Shown here one piece after another: positions 9,694-17,917 of a stretch of 31,233 nucleotides of DNA. A program made the position numbers and the translations under genes. The DNA comes from CAYWOS01 sp964459985 (lineage in GTDB: Bacteria > Bacillota > Clostridia > Christensenellales > Aristaeellaceae), in assembly GCA_964459985.1 (NCBI GenBank), contig CAYWOS010000029.1:1-31233 (forward strand). The letters run 5' to 3'. The notes under the pieces were generated by a model that saw only the letters and a program-made list of their open reading frames with translations, had not been told where the DNA came from and ran no database searches. Each line of letters starts with the position of its first letter. Position 1 is the first letter of the stretch.

Positions 9694-12247
9694 ATGGAAA
9701 ACGCATCCCGCATCGCGCTGACCGTCAACGGCGAAGCGCGTCCTCTGGCGATCGATTTGACGAACGGCCCCTTCTTCTCCTGGCGAATGGAGGGCGAACA
9801 ATACGCCGGGAAAACGCAGGGCGCGTACCGGCTGCTCGTGGCGTCGGGCACGGATTCTTTAAACCCCGTATGGGACACAGGCCGGGTCGAAAGCGGCCGT
9901 CAGTATATGCTGCGCTACGGCGGCGCGCCGCTTGAGGCGGAAACATCATACGATTGCCGCGTCACGCTCTGGGACGACGCCGGCGCGCCGCTGGGCGATT
10001 CCGCGACGCATACGTTCGAGACGGGGCCTTCGCGCGAAACGCTACTGCAGTCGCGGTGGCTCGGCGGATACGGGCAGTTCCGCCGCGAGATCACCGTGCG
10101 CGGGGGGGCTTGTATCCGCCCGCGCCTACGGCATGGCGATCGGCTATTACGAATTGAGCGTCAACGGCCGCGCGGCCGACGACAGCGTGCTCTATCCTTC
10201 GCATACCAAGGTGGACAAGCTGCTCGAAATCGTGCCGCAGGATATCACGGCGCTCCTTCAGGAGGGCGCCAACGCGCTGTGCGTGCGTCTGGGGCACGGC
10301 AAGGTGTTTGAAAAACCCTTCAGCATCAAGGAGCCTTCCTTCAGCCTGACCGTGATCATGCGCTATGCCGACGGGCAGACGGAATGCGTCCATACCGACG
10401 AAAGCTGGCGCGCGCAGGACGGCGCGATCGTGCGCGACAGCGTATACGACGGCGAGGAATACGACGCGCGCAGGGACACGGAGGGCTGGCAGCTTCCCGG
10501 CTATCAGGAGGCGTGGCTGCCGCCGCGCGTGTTCCCCGCGCCAGACGCGCGGTTCGCGCCCCGCGTCGCGCCGCCCATCCGCGTCGTCTCGCGGGAAAAG
10601 CCCCGCGCCGTGCGCAGGCTGGCAAACGGCGCGTACGTCGTGGACGCGGGCAGGCATCTGGCGGGCTGGCTGGCCGTCCGCGTTTCGGGCGCGGCGGGCA
10701 CGCGCGTCACGCTGCGCTACGCCGAGGTATGCTATCCCGACGGCAGCGCCAATCAGGAAAGCCTGCGCAGCGCCAAGGCGACCGACGTCTACGTCATGTC
10801 GGGAAAGGGCGAAGAATTCTACGAGCCGCGCTTTACCTATCACGGCTTTCAATTTGTCCAGATCGAAGGGTATCCGGGCGATCTGACCGCCGAGGACGTA
10901 ACGGTGTGCTGCGTGCGCAACGACGTAGCGGAAACGGGATCGTTCGAATGCTCGGACGGCGTGCTCAACGCCGTGCACGAGGCGATGCGGCAGACCTTTT
11001 TGGGCAACTTCCACAGCGTGCCCACCGAAAGCAACGCGCGCGACGAGCGCATGGGCTGGATCGACGCCGCCGCCGTGGAGCCTGCCGCGCTTAATTTTGA
11101 CACGCATTGGTTCTACCGCAAATGGGCGGAGGACGTGCTGACCGAGATCGACGGCGAAACGGGCGTGATGAGCGCCATGATCGCGCCCTACCGGGGCGCG
11201 ACCAAGCTGGGGCTCAGCTCGGTCAGCGTGTATATCACGCCCATCCGCCTGTTCTATAACCTGTACAGGGAATTCGGCGACGACGATCTGCTTGCGCGCG
11301 CCTATCCGTACCTCAAGCGTTTTTACGGCATGATCGAAAACGGTCTTGACGAGACCGGGCTGCTGATCGAACGCCCCAACGCCGACAAGCGGATGCAGTA
11401 CGATACCTCGTACTACGATTGGCTGGCGATCGACCGCACGCGCGGCCCGCAGGTGCAAAACGCCAACCTGATCGACTGTATCCGTATGGTGCGCGAGATG
11501 GCCGGCTTGATGGGCGACGAGGACATGATTGCGCGGCTTGCGGGCGCGGACGACAGGGCTGCGCTCGAATACAACAGGCGCTACATGAACGAGGATACGC
11601 ACATTTCACACAACGGTTATTACGGCTTTACGAACTTCCTGAGCCAGTACGGGCAGGCATACCCGATCCTTTTGGGTATCGAGCCGAAAGATTTGAGTGA
11701 ACGCTGCCGTGAGATCCTGCTTTGGGATGTCGAGCAGGCGCGCGGCTCGACCCAGTTGACCACGGGCAATCTGGGCACGCTGATTCTTTTCAAAACGCTG
11801 ACCGCCATCGGCCGGGACGACGTGGCGCTTAAGCTGATGCGCCGCGAGGAATTCCCGGGCTGGGGCTTCATGCTCAAGTGCGGCGCGACGACGGTGTGGG
11901 AGCGCTGGCAACGGCTGGAGGGCGCTGAAATGAACGCCATGAGCTGCGTGCCCTTCGCCAACGCCGACTATTGGTTCTATCGCGTTCCGGGCGGCGTCGC
12001 GGACGCCATGACCGATGAGAACGGCCGCCGCCGCTTCCGTATCGCGCCGTATGCGTCGCCCGAACTGACCTATGTGAAAGCCGCCGTCGGCACGCCGTGG
12101 GGCACGGTTCGCGTGTGCTGGACGCGCGAGGGCGGCCAGATCAATTGGGAGATCGCCGTGCCGCCCAACACGACGGCGTCGTTCGAGGCCTCGGGCGAGC
12201 GCCGCGAGCTTTCGCCCGGCGTTCATCGCTTCACCCTGCCCGCGTAA
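9694..12247 (+). pseudogene. GH78-type alpha-L-rhamnosidase, frame broken at a G7 run
   Basis: Glycoside hydrolase releasing terminal alpha-L-rhamnose. The 5' part (9694 to about 10108) gives the N-terminal fibronectin-like domain of bacterial rhamnosidases: FSWRMEGEQYAGKTQGAYRL, DTGRVESGRQ and VTLWDDAG. The rest lies one frame over, resuming as LVSARAYGMAIGYYELSVNG and ending at 12247. The catalytic-domain signatures NARDERMGWIDAA (the family usually has DERxGWxGDA) and TTVWERWQRLEG are in this second part. Removing one base restores about 850 residues, a normal length. The first frame alone stops at 10311 after 205 codons. An isolated downstream product could start at ATG 10133. It may be a true pseudogene, phase variation or a sequencing error. 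Confidence 0.85.
10102..10108 (+). other. frameshift site: run of seven G in the rhamnosidase gene
   Basis: The upstream frame reads ...ITVRGG and then loses family similarity. With six G the codons become CGC GGG GGG CTT GTA TCC and join the downstream frame without a gap. The split is therefore explained by a single extra G in this homopolymer. Confidence 0.85.
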
Positions 12248-12270
12248 TCAAGCGACGGATCGAATCAAAA

Positions 12271-12294
12271 GGAGCGCCCGAAAAGGCGCTCCTT
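12271..12294 (+). terminator. rhamnosidase terminator hairpin, first of two identical copies
   Basis: GGAGCGCC, loop CGAAAA, GGCGCTCC, then TTCT, 24 nt after the rhamnosidase stop. The 24-nt sequence recurs exactly at 12530-12553. The U run is short, so termination may be partial. Confidence 0.65.
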
Positions 12295-12295
12295 C

Positions 12296-12369
12296 TGCGT
12301 GTCGACAAAGTCGACACCCTCCGCAAAAATGAATCTTTCATTTTTGCGGCATGCACGTTTTTCCTGCGC
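12296..12369 (+). repeat. 74-nt dispersed hairpin repeat, copy B
   Basis: The ends TGCGTGTCGACAAAGTCG and CGTTTTTCCTGCGC are identical to copy A at 2943-3016 (minus strand), and the length is the same. GTGTCGAC-AAA-GTCGACAC forms an 8-bp stem (12299-12317). A 13-bp perfect stem, CCGCAAAAATGAA with TTCATTTTTGCGG (12321-12349), replaces the 11-bp stem of copy A. Confidence 0.8.
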
Positions 12370-12512
12370 GGCTTTGCCGCGCGGTCGGAAAAACGCGTAA
12401 GGAATCGATTTTCTGCGGAAAATCGTTCCGAAACCACCGCGCATGTCGCTGGTTTCGGATGAGAAATGAAGGGGCGCGGCCCCTTCATTGCATCCCCGGG
12501 AGGAACGACCGG
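12356..12512. repeat. cluster of consecutive hairpins in the convergent intergenic region
   Basis: No gene is seen between 12248 and 12593. Consecutive inverted repeats fill it. CGTTTTTCC/GGAAAAACG encloses GCGCGGC/GCCGCGC (12356-12395). CGATTTTC/GAAAATCG has flanking GGAA/TTCC (12401-12429). CCGAAACCA pairs with TGGTTTCGG (12428-12458). AATGAAGGGGC/GCCCCTTCATT has a 3-nt loop (12465-12489). A weaker CCCGG/CCGGG follows (12496-12512). The arms differ between hairpins, so it is not a simple tandem repeat. Confidence 0.75.
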
Positions 12513-12529
12513 GTTTGTCAACGGTCTGA

Positions 12530-12553
12530 GGAGCGCCCGAAAAGGCGCTCCTT
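12530..12553. terminator. second identical terminator-like hairpin, downstream of the sulfatase gene
   Basis: An exact 24/24 copy of 12271-12294, about 40 nt past the sulfatase stop codon on the minus side. Neither direction has a strong U run. It probably serves as the sulfatase terminator or a two-way roadblock between convergent operons. Confidence 0.6.
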
Positions 12554-12593
12554 TGCCGTTGCTCGCGCGCGCTCCGTCAAAGCGCTCCTCCGG

Positions 12594-14039
12594 CTATTGC
12601 GCGCCGAGCACGCTTTCAAGGATGCAGCGCGGTCTGCGCCCGGCGATCAGGCGCTCGCCGTCGCTGTACCCCTCCTCGCAGTCCGCGAGCACGGCGATCA
12701 GCTCCCGGCGCATTGCGTCGACGCGCGGACGGCATCCGGCGTCGTCCACGGCGTTGTGCGACTCGGTCGGGTCGGCGGCGAGATCAAAGTACTGCTCCTC
12801 GCCCGTTTCCGAAAACCAGATGAATTTGTCCGTCTTCGTGACGATCATCTGGAAGCTCTTTTTGCCGTTTTCATACACATGCTCGCAGTGCAGCGATTCG
12901 CGCCCGTTGCGCGAGAGCAGGCTGTGGCCGTCGAGCGCGGGCGGCGTCGCGCCGGCCAGCTCGAGCGCCGTGGGCATGATGTCGCGCAGCTCGGTCAGAT
13001 CCTCGCATACGCACGGCGCGCCGCCGATCAGGCGCTCGGGGCCGCTCACGATCATCGGAATGCGGACGCTGCCCTGATACGGCCGCGCCTTCTGGATCAG
13101 GCAGTGATCGCCGAGCATTTCGCCGTGATCGGAGGTAAACAGGATCACGGTGTCGTCCATGAGCCTTTGCTCGGTCAGCGCGATGAGCAGCCGCCCGATC
13201 TGATGATCGACATGCGTGATGCAGGCGTAATACCCGATCATCTGCTCGCGGATCAGCGCCTCGTCCAGCGGGCCGGTGTACGCGTTGTAGCTGCGCCCGA
13301 GCCGCTCGCGCGCGGCGGTATCGTCCCAGTCGCCCGCGGCCGGCGCGCGCAGGGGCTTGTCGCGGTACATGTCAAAATACGCCGCCGGCGCGTCGTAGGG
13401 CGCGTGCGGGCGCACGTAGGACGCCATCAGGAAAAACGGCTGGCGCGGATCGCGGCGGCGCAGGAAATCAATGGCGCGCGAGGTAACCCAATTGGTCGGG
13501 TGATCGGTTTCCTCGTAGATCCACGGGCGCGCCACCCACGAATTGCAGTCGATCCCGGTATCGGTCACGTCGCGCGCGACGCCCCGTTCGTTCTTGAGCC
13601 AGTAGAAGTAATCGTCGGCGACGAGCTGATTCTCGCCGTAGGCGACGTCGGGATAGCGGTACTCGTGCAGATAGCCGTCGTGCAGATCGACATGATCGAA
13701 ACCGAGATAATTGCGAAGCGGATGCACGTGCATTTTGCCCACGCACTGCGCGTAGTACCCCGCCCTGCGCATTTCACCCGCCATCGTGACGGGGTAATCC
13801 CACGCCACGCGGTCGCGGTACCCCACGCGCCCGGTGTGGCGCGGCGACAGCCCGGTATGCAGCACGGCGCGCGCCGGCACGCAGGTCGGGCAGGCGGAAT
13901 AGGCGTTCGGGAAATAGACGCCGCGCGCCGCCAGCGAATCGATGTAGGGCGTTTTCACATCGGGATGCCCCGCGACGCCCATGCAGTCGCCGCGCATTTC
14001 ATCGGTCATGATCAATACGATGTTGGGCTTCTTCATCAT
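12594..14039 (-). CDS. type I (formylglycine-dependent) sulfatase
   Basis: A 481-residue sulfatase of the alkaline-phosphatase superfamily, removing sulfate esters from a glycan or similar substrate. The N-terminus KKPNIVLIMTDEMRGDCMG carries the first metal ligand. C53 in CVPAR fits the CxPxR signature, where the cysteine is oxidised to formylglycine. GKMHVHPL and the second metal motif FTSDHGEMLGDH follow. The C-terminal YFDLAADPTESHN is typical. There is no signal peptide, so it should act inside the cell on imported oligosaccharide. The start is uncertain among three adjacent ATGs (14042, 14039, 14036). At 14039 it overlaps the upstream stop as TGATG, with GAGG 6 nt upstream. The maturase needed for the cysteine is not in the window. 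Confidence 0.92.
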   Translation of the reverse strand: MMKKPNIVLIMTDEMRGDCMGVAGHPDVKTPYIDSLAARGVYFPNAYSACPTCVPARAVLHTGLSPRHTGRVGYRDRVAWDYPVTMAGEMRRAGYYAQCVGKMHVHPLRNYLGFDHVDLHDGYLHEYRYPDVAYGENQLVADDYFYWLKNERGVARDVTDTGIDCNSWVARPWIYEETDHPTNWVTSRAIDFLRRRDPRQPFFLMASYVRPHAPYDAPAAYFDMYRDKPLRAPAAGDWDDTAARERLGRSYNAYTGPLDEALIREQMIGYYACITHVDHQIGRLLIALTEQRLMDDTVILFTSDHGEMLGDHCLIQKARPYQGSVRIPMIVSGPERLIGGAPCVCEDLTELRDIMPTALELAGATPPALDGHSLLSRNGRESLHCEHVYENGKKSFQMIVTKTDKFIWFSETGEEQYFDLAADPTESHNAVDDAGCRPRVDAMRRELIAVLADCEEGYSDGERLIAGRRPRCILESVLGAQ

Positions 14040-14932
14040 CATCCACCTCGCCGTTCGGCTTGTCGTTCCGTCGCGCCGTCCCCGTCGTTCAGCGCGCGCA
14101 TCAGCGCGGACAGGCGCTCCGTACAGTCCTTTACGCGCGTTTCCGCGCTTCGCCAGTTCTCGGATAGCGGAAAGCAAACGCCGTCGCGCGCCTTCGCGCC
14201 CATATCCCACGCGCCGTTTTCCATGCGGTTGTCTTCGATCCACCGCGCGACGAAGCCGAGCCTGCCACGCGCCGCGCGGTATCGCGCCGCCAGCTCGATC
14301 GCCGCGAGATATCGGCTCGCGTCAAGGCTGCTCCACATCGCGGGCAGTTTGGACAGGCATGTGGGATAGACGTAATAAATGCCGTCCTCTTTTGACATCA
14401 CATAATCGATCGCCCGACGCGCCGTATCGTCCGCAAGCTTGTCCGCGAGCAGGCTGACCGGGTAAAAATTCACGAAATCGCGCTGACGGCTGCCGTCGAG
14501 CCTGATATGAAAAGTGTCCTCATACGCGGCGCGGTACCGCTCGAAATCGTACGCCCCGCCTTCAAACGCCGCCGTGACGACGCCCGCCCACCGGCGCGCC
14601 ACGCGCTCGGCGCGGTCGCTGCCATCGGTAAACCGCCTGACGCGCGCCGCCAGCATGAGCTCGACAAACACGTCCCAGTCGCGCGCGCGCTCGCGCCGGT
14701 CGGGTATGGCGCGTTTCCCGCAAAGGCAGTCGTCCAGATAACGGAGCGCCCGCGCGATGCAGGCGTCCTCCCGCGTAAAGCCGAGCCTTTCGAGCCGCGC
14801 GAGCGCCTGCTCGGTGGTCACGGGCGATCCGCCGTCCTTCGACAGCGTATGGAAGGGGCCGAAACTGCCGTCGTCCCTTTGCAGCGCCAGCAGCTTCCGC
14901 GCCGCCGTCGTTTCCTTGTGCGAAACGGTCAT
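14039..14932 (-). CDS. uncharacterised alpha/alpha-toroid-like protein
   Basis: A 297-residue soluble protein that I cannot assign to a named enzyme. Two segments look like repeats of the prenyltransferase/squalene-cyclase toroid type: LLALQRDDGSFGPFHTLSKD near the N-terminus and WIEDNRMENGAWDMG near the C-terminus. The lengths and helix-rich character agree. It has no signal peptide, membrane segment or metal motif. It is translationally coupled to the sulfatase (TGATG overlap) and has a GC-rich GAGGGG just before its ATG. The coupling suggests a role in handling the same sulfated substrate or in a regulatory capacity. This is inference. Confidence 0.75.
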   Translation of the reverse strand: MTVSHKETTAARKLLALQRDDGSFGPFHTLSKDGGSPVTTEQALARLERLGFTREDACIARALRYLDDCLCGKRAIPDRRERARDWDVFVELMLAARVRRFTDGSDRAERVARRWAGVVTAAFEGGAYDFERYRAAYEDTFHIRLDGSRQRDFVNFYPVSLLADKLADDTARRAIDYVMSKEDGIYYVYPTCLSKLPAMWSSLDASRYLAAIELAARYRAARGRLGFVARWIEDNRMENGAWDMGAKARDGVCFPLSENWRSAETRVKDCTERLSALMRALNDGDGATERQAERRGG

Positions 14933-14955
14933 CCCCTCGCCCCCTCTCCGTCAAT

Positions 14956-15083
14956 CGCCCGCCGACCCGGAAAACCTTCGGTTTTCCTAAACCGTATATC
15001 ATTCGTTTGTCGGCGTGCGGACAACGGATACCGCCCGCCGACCCGGAATCCTTCGGATTCCTAAACAGTATATCATGCCGTTT
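14956..15083. repeat. tandem palindromic repeat (two units) upstream of the toroid-sulfatase pair
   Basis: Unit 1 (14956-15008) and unit 2 (15032-15083) share CGCCCGCCGACCCGGAA, CCTTCGG, TTCCTAAAC and GTATATCAT. Each holds a hairpin with loop TTC: GGAAAACC/GGTTTTCC in unit 1 and GGAATCC/GGATTCC in unit 2. Arm differences are matched on both sides, so pairing is kept. Unit 2 supplies the -10 box of the minus-strand promoter. Confidence 0.8.
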
Positions 15084-15095
15084 CGCCGGGGGCAA
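15067..15095 (-). promoter_or_regulatory. promoter of the toroid-sulfatase operon
   Basis: On the minus strand TTGCCC (15090-15095) and TATACT (15067-15072) are 17 bp apart. The -10 box lies inside repeat unit 2, so the first transcribed region contains both repeat hairpins. The matching TATACG in unit 1 lacks a properly spaced -35. Confidence 0.6.
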
Positions 15096-15123
15096 GCGTG
15101 ATGTAACAATCACTTGGGCGCGG

Positions 15124-15152
15124 TTGACAAAAGCGCGGCGCGCTCTTATAAT
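15124..15152 (+). promoter_or_regulatory. consensus sigma-A promoter of the SH3-repeat gene
   Basis: TTGACA (15124-15129), 17 bp, TATAAT (15147-15152): a perfect match to the vegetative consensus, with a leader of roughly 40 nt before the start codon. It implies strong unregulated expression. Confidence 0.92.
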
Positions 15153-15200
15153 GAAAGCGTATGAAAACCCCAATAGCCTGCCAGAAGGAGGGTGAACAGC

Positions 15201-15965
15201 TTGATCAACCGTCTCCGCAGCGTTCTCATCCTGTGCCTCACAGCCGCCCTGCTGCTTACGGCGATTCCCGCCGCGAGCGCGTACAGCTACAACGACAGCT
15301 ATCCCGCCTACCGCGTCGAAAGCACGTCGCCCAACGGCTACTGTTATCTCTACGACAAGCCCAGCTCCGTCACGGGCCGCAATCTGGGACGGCACAACAA
15401 CGGCGAAATCGTCAAAGTGATCAATAACGACGCCGGAAACGGGTATTACTTCGTTATCTGCCAGAACGGAAAAACGGGCTATATCCTCGGTCGGGCGCTG
15501 ACGCCGGTCGAAGATACGATCAAGCGCGAACTGTACCGCGTGTACAGCATCGATCCCGCCGGGTATTGCTATCTGTACGACGAGCCGAGCAATATCACAG
15601 GGAAAAACCTCGGGCGCTACAACAACGGCGATTACTTTGAGATCATCGATTGGAACGCCGCCGACCGTTACGCCCGGGTCCATAGCCCGATCACCGACAG
15701 ATACGGCTATGTCAGCAAATCCTGCATCGTCCCGGCGGACGAATACAAGCCGACCGAGCTTTGGGTGCTCATCGACAGCAAATCGCCCAACGGCTACTGC
15801 TATTTGTACAGCAAGCCCAGCAGCAGCACCGGCCGCAATCTCGGCCGCCACGACAACGGCGAATGGGTGCGCGTCATCGACTGGGACGCCGACAGCCGCT
15901 ACGCGCTGGTCGAGTGCCAGAACGGTAAAATCGGATACATCAGCAAAAAAGCCTTGAGCCGCTGA
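15201..15965 (+). CDS. secreted protein with three SH3-like repeats
   Basis: A 254-residue exported protein with a signal peptide (MINRLRSVLILCLTAALLLT, cleavage after ASA). Three tandem modules follow, each built on GYCYLY-x-KP/EPS and NLGR-[HY]-[ND]NG, about 75 residues apart. They resemble bacterial SH3 domains, which usually bind peptidoglycan or wall polymers. No catalytic domain or anchor is visible. The TTG at 15201 sits 9 nt after AAGGAGG and is the better start; a GTG at 15192 overlaps the ribosome binding site. It is a single-gene unit between a perfect promoter and a strong terminator. Confidence 0.85.
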   Translation: MINRLRSVLILCLTAALLLTAIPAASAYSYNDSYPAYRVESTSPNGYCYLYDKPSSVTGRNLGRHNNGEIVKVINNDAGNGYYFVICQNGKTGYILGRALTPVEDTIKRELYRVYSIDPAGYCYLYDEPSNITGKNLGRYNNGDYFEIIDWNAADRYARVHSPITDRYGYVSKSCIVPADEYKPTELWVLIDSKSPNGYCYLYSKPSSSTGRNLGRHDNGEWVRVIDWDADSRYALVECQNGKIGYISKKALSR

Positions 15966-15987
15966 TCCGCCTCATGATTGCATGAAA

Positions 15988-16023
15988 AACCGCCGCGTCT
16001 GCACGGACGCGGCGGTTCTTTTT
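15988..16023. terminator. strong bidirectional terminator
   Basis: AACCGCCGCGTC (15988-15999) pairs over 12 bp with GACGCGGCGGTT (16006-16017). On the plus strand TTCTTTTT follows; on the minus strand the hairpin is followed by TTTTTCAT. It ends both the SH3-repeat gene and the long minus-strand operon whose last stop is at 16028. Confidence 0.93.
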
Positions 16024-16027
16024 CCGT

Positions 16028-17917
16028 TTACGAAAGCTCGAACATGCCCGTGTACAGTTGGTAATACTTGCCCTTTTCCGCGATCAGCGACTGATGATCG
16101 CCGCGCTCGATGATCACGCCGTTTTCAAGCACCATGATGGCCTGCGAGTTGCGCACGGTGGACAGGCGGTGCGCGATGACGAACACCGTGCGCCCCGACA
16201 TCAATTCGTCCATGCCGCGCTCGATGAGCGTTTCGGTGCGCGTGTCGATCGAGCTGGTCGCCTCGTCGAGGATGAGCACGGGCGGATCGGCGGCTGCGGC
16301 GCGCGCGATGGCGAGCAATTGGCGCTGGCCCTGGCTCAAATTGGCGCCGTCGCCGGTGAGCATGGTGTCGTAGCCGTTGGGCAGATGGCGGATGAAGAAA
16401 TCGGCGTTGGCGATCCTCGCGGCGCGCTCGATTTCCTCGTCCGTGGCGTCGAGCCTGCCGTAGCGGATGTTGTCGCGCACCGTACCGGTAAAGAGGTGCG
16501 TGTCCTGAAGCACCATCGCCAGACTGCGGCGCAGATCGTTCTTTTTGATCTTTTCGATATTGATGCCGTCGTAGCGGATTTTGCCGTCCTGCAATTCATA
16601 GAAGCGGTTGATAAGGTTGGTGATCGTCGTCTTGCCCGCGCCCGTCGAGCCGACGAAGGCGATCTTTTCGCCCGGCCGCGCGTAGAGCGATATGTCGTTG
16701 AGCACCGTTTTTTCGGGCACATAGCCGAACGTGACGTGCTCGAACACCACGTCGCCGCGAAGCTCGGTATAGGTGACGCTGCCGTCGCCGGCGTGCGGGT
16801 GCTTCCACGCCCACAGACCCGTGCGCTCCGCCGTTTCGGTCACGCCGCCGTCGGGCAAACGCGCGGCGTTGACCAGCGTGACGTAGCCGTCGTCCTCCTC
16901 GACCTGCTCGTCCAGCAGCGCGAAAATGCGCTCGGCGCCCGCCAGCGCCTGCATGATGACGTTGAACTGCTGCGCGAGGTTCGAAATGGGCTGCGAGAAC
17001 TGGCGCGTGAAGGACAAAAAGGCGATCAGCACGCCGATATCGGTGTAACCGCCGATGATGAGCAGCGCGCCGACCAGCGCCGTGACGACGTAGTAGCAAT
17101 GCGTCAGATTGTTCATGATGGGGCCGAGCATGTTGGCGAAGGTGTTGGCGCGCGTGCCGGCGACGCGGACGCTTTCATTGCGCGAATCAAAGTCCTCCAT
17201 CGCCTTTTCCTCGTGGCAGAACACCTGCACCACGCGCTGCCCCTCGATGGTTTCCTCGATGTAGCCGTTGAGCGCGCCGATGGCCTTCTGCTGCGCCGCG
17301 AAATTCTTGCCCGATTTGCCGGCGATCGTTTTGGTCGTCCACAGCATGACGGGCATGAGCACGAGCACCAGCAGCGTGAGCTGCCAGCTCAAATCGATCA
17401 TGTACGCCAGACTGATAAGCACCGAGAACAGGGAGCTGACCGCCTGCGGGAAGGACTGCGAGAGGAAGGCGCGCAGCGTGTCGGTATCGTTGGTATACCG
17501 GCTCATGATTTCGCCGTGCGTGTTGCGGTCGAAGTAGGCGATGGGCAGATCCTGCATGTGATCGAACATGTCCTTGCGCACGCGGTTGAGCGTGGCGGTG
17601 GAGATCATCATCATGAGGTAGTTGTACACGAAGGTCGCCGCCGCGCCCGCGAGGTACATGCCCAGCATGACGAACAGCAATTTGGCAAAGGGCAGGAAAT
17701 CGGGCGCCGCCTGACCGATAAGCGGCACGATATAGTTGTTGATCACGTCGCGCAATAGGTACGTGCCGGTGAGCGAGGTGACGCTGGAGAGCAGGATGCA
17801 CGCCGATACGGCGATCAGCCGGCCCTTGTAGGGATTCAAATACGCAAGCAGACGCTTGAACGCGCCCTTGGCGTTCTTGGGCTTGACCATCGGCCCTCTC
17901 ATGCGGACGGGAGGCAT
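16028..17917 (-). CDS. ABC exporter half-transporter, catalytically complete subunit
   Basis: A 629-residue type IV ABC exporter half (six membrane segments, then ATPase). Walker A GSTGAGKT (423-430), signature LSQGQ (527-531), Walker B LILDEATS with catalytic E552, and H583 in VIAHRLS are intact. An extra segment of about 45 residues (343-387) joins the membrane and ATPase parts, as in some heterodimeric exporters. The ATG at 17917 overlaps the upstream stop as TAATG, with GGGGGTGG upstream. It pairs with the preceding gene's product. Drug or lipid export is a common role for such pairs; the substrate here is unknown. Confidence 0.93.
   Translation of the reverse strand: MPPVRMRGPMVKPKNAKGAFKRLLAYLNPYKGRLIAVSACILLSSVTSLTGTYLLRDVINNYIVPLIGQAAPDFLPFAKLLFVMLGMYLAGAAATFVYNYLMMMISTATLNRVRKDMFDHMQDLPIAYFDRNTHGEIMSRYTNDTDTLRAFLSQSFPQAVSSLFSVLISLAYMIDLSWQLTLLVLVLMPVMLWTTKTIAGKSGKNFAAQQKAIGALNGYIEETIEGQRVVQVFCHEEKAMEDFDSRNESVRVAGTRANTFANMLGPIMNNLTHCYYVVTALVGALLIIGGYTDIGVLIAFLSFTRQFSQPISNLAQQFNVIMQALAGAERIFALLDEQVEEDDGYVTLVNAARLPDGGVTETAERTGLWAWKHPHAGDGSVTYTELRGDVVFEHVTFGYVPEKTVLNDISLYARPGEKIAFVGSTGAGKTTITNLINRFYELQDGKIRYDGINIEKIKKNDLRRSLAMVLQDTHLFTGTVRDNIRYGRLDATDEEIERAARIANADFFIRHLPNGYDTMLTGDGANLSQGQRQLLAIARAAAADPPVLILDEATSSIDTRTETLIERGMDELMSGRTVFVIAHRLSTVRNSQAIMVLENGVIIERGDHQSLIAEKGKYYQLYTGMFELS

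Noticed and set aside
10091..11602. Long minus-strand open frame opposite the rhamnosidase
   Set aside because: Same antisense artefact; the plus frame carries clear GH78 motifs.
14991..14996. Second promoter in repeat unit 1 (TATACG on the minus strand)
   Set aside because: The nearest TTGTCC is 20 bp upstream of it; the resemblance comes from the duplication of the unit.
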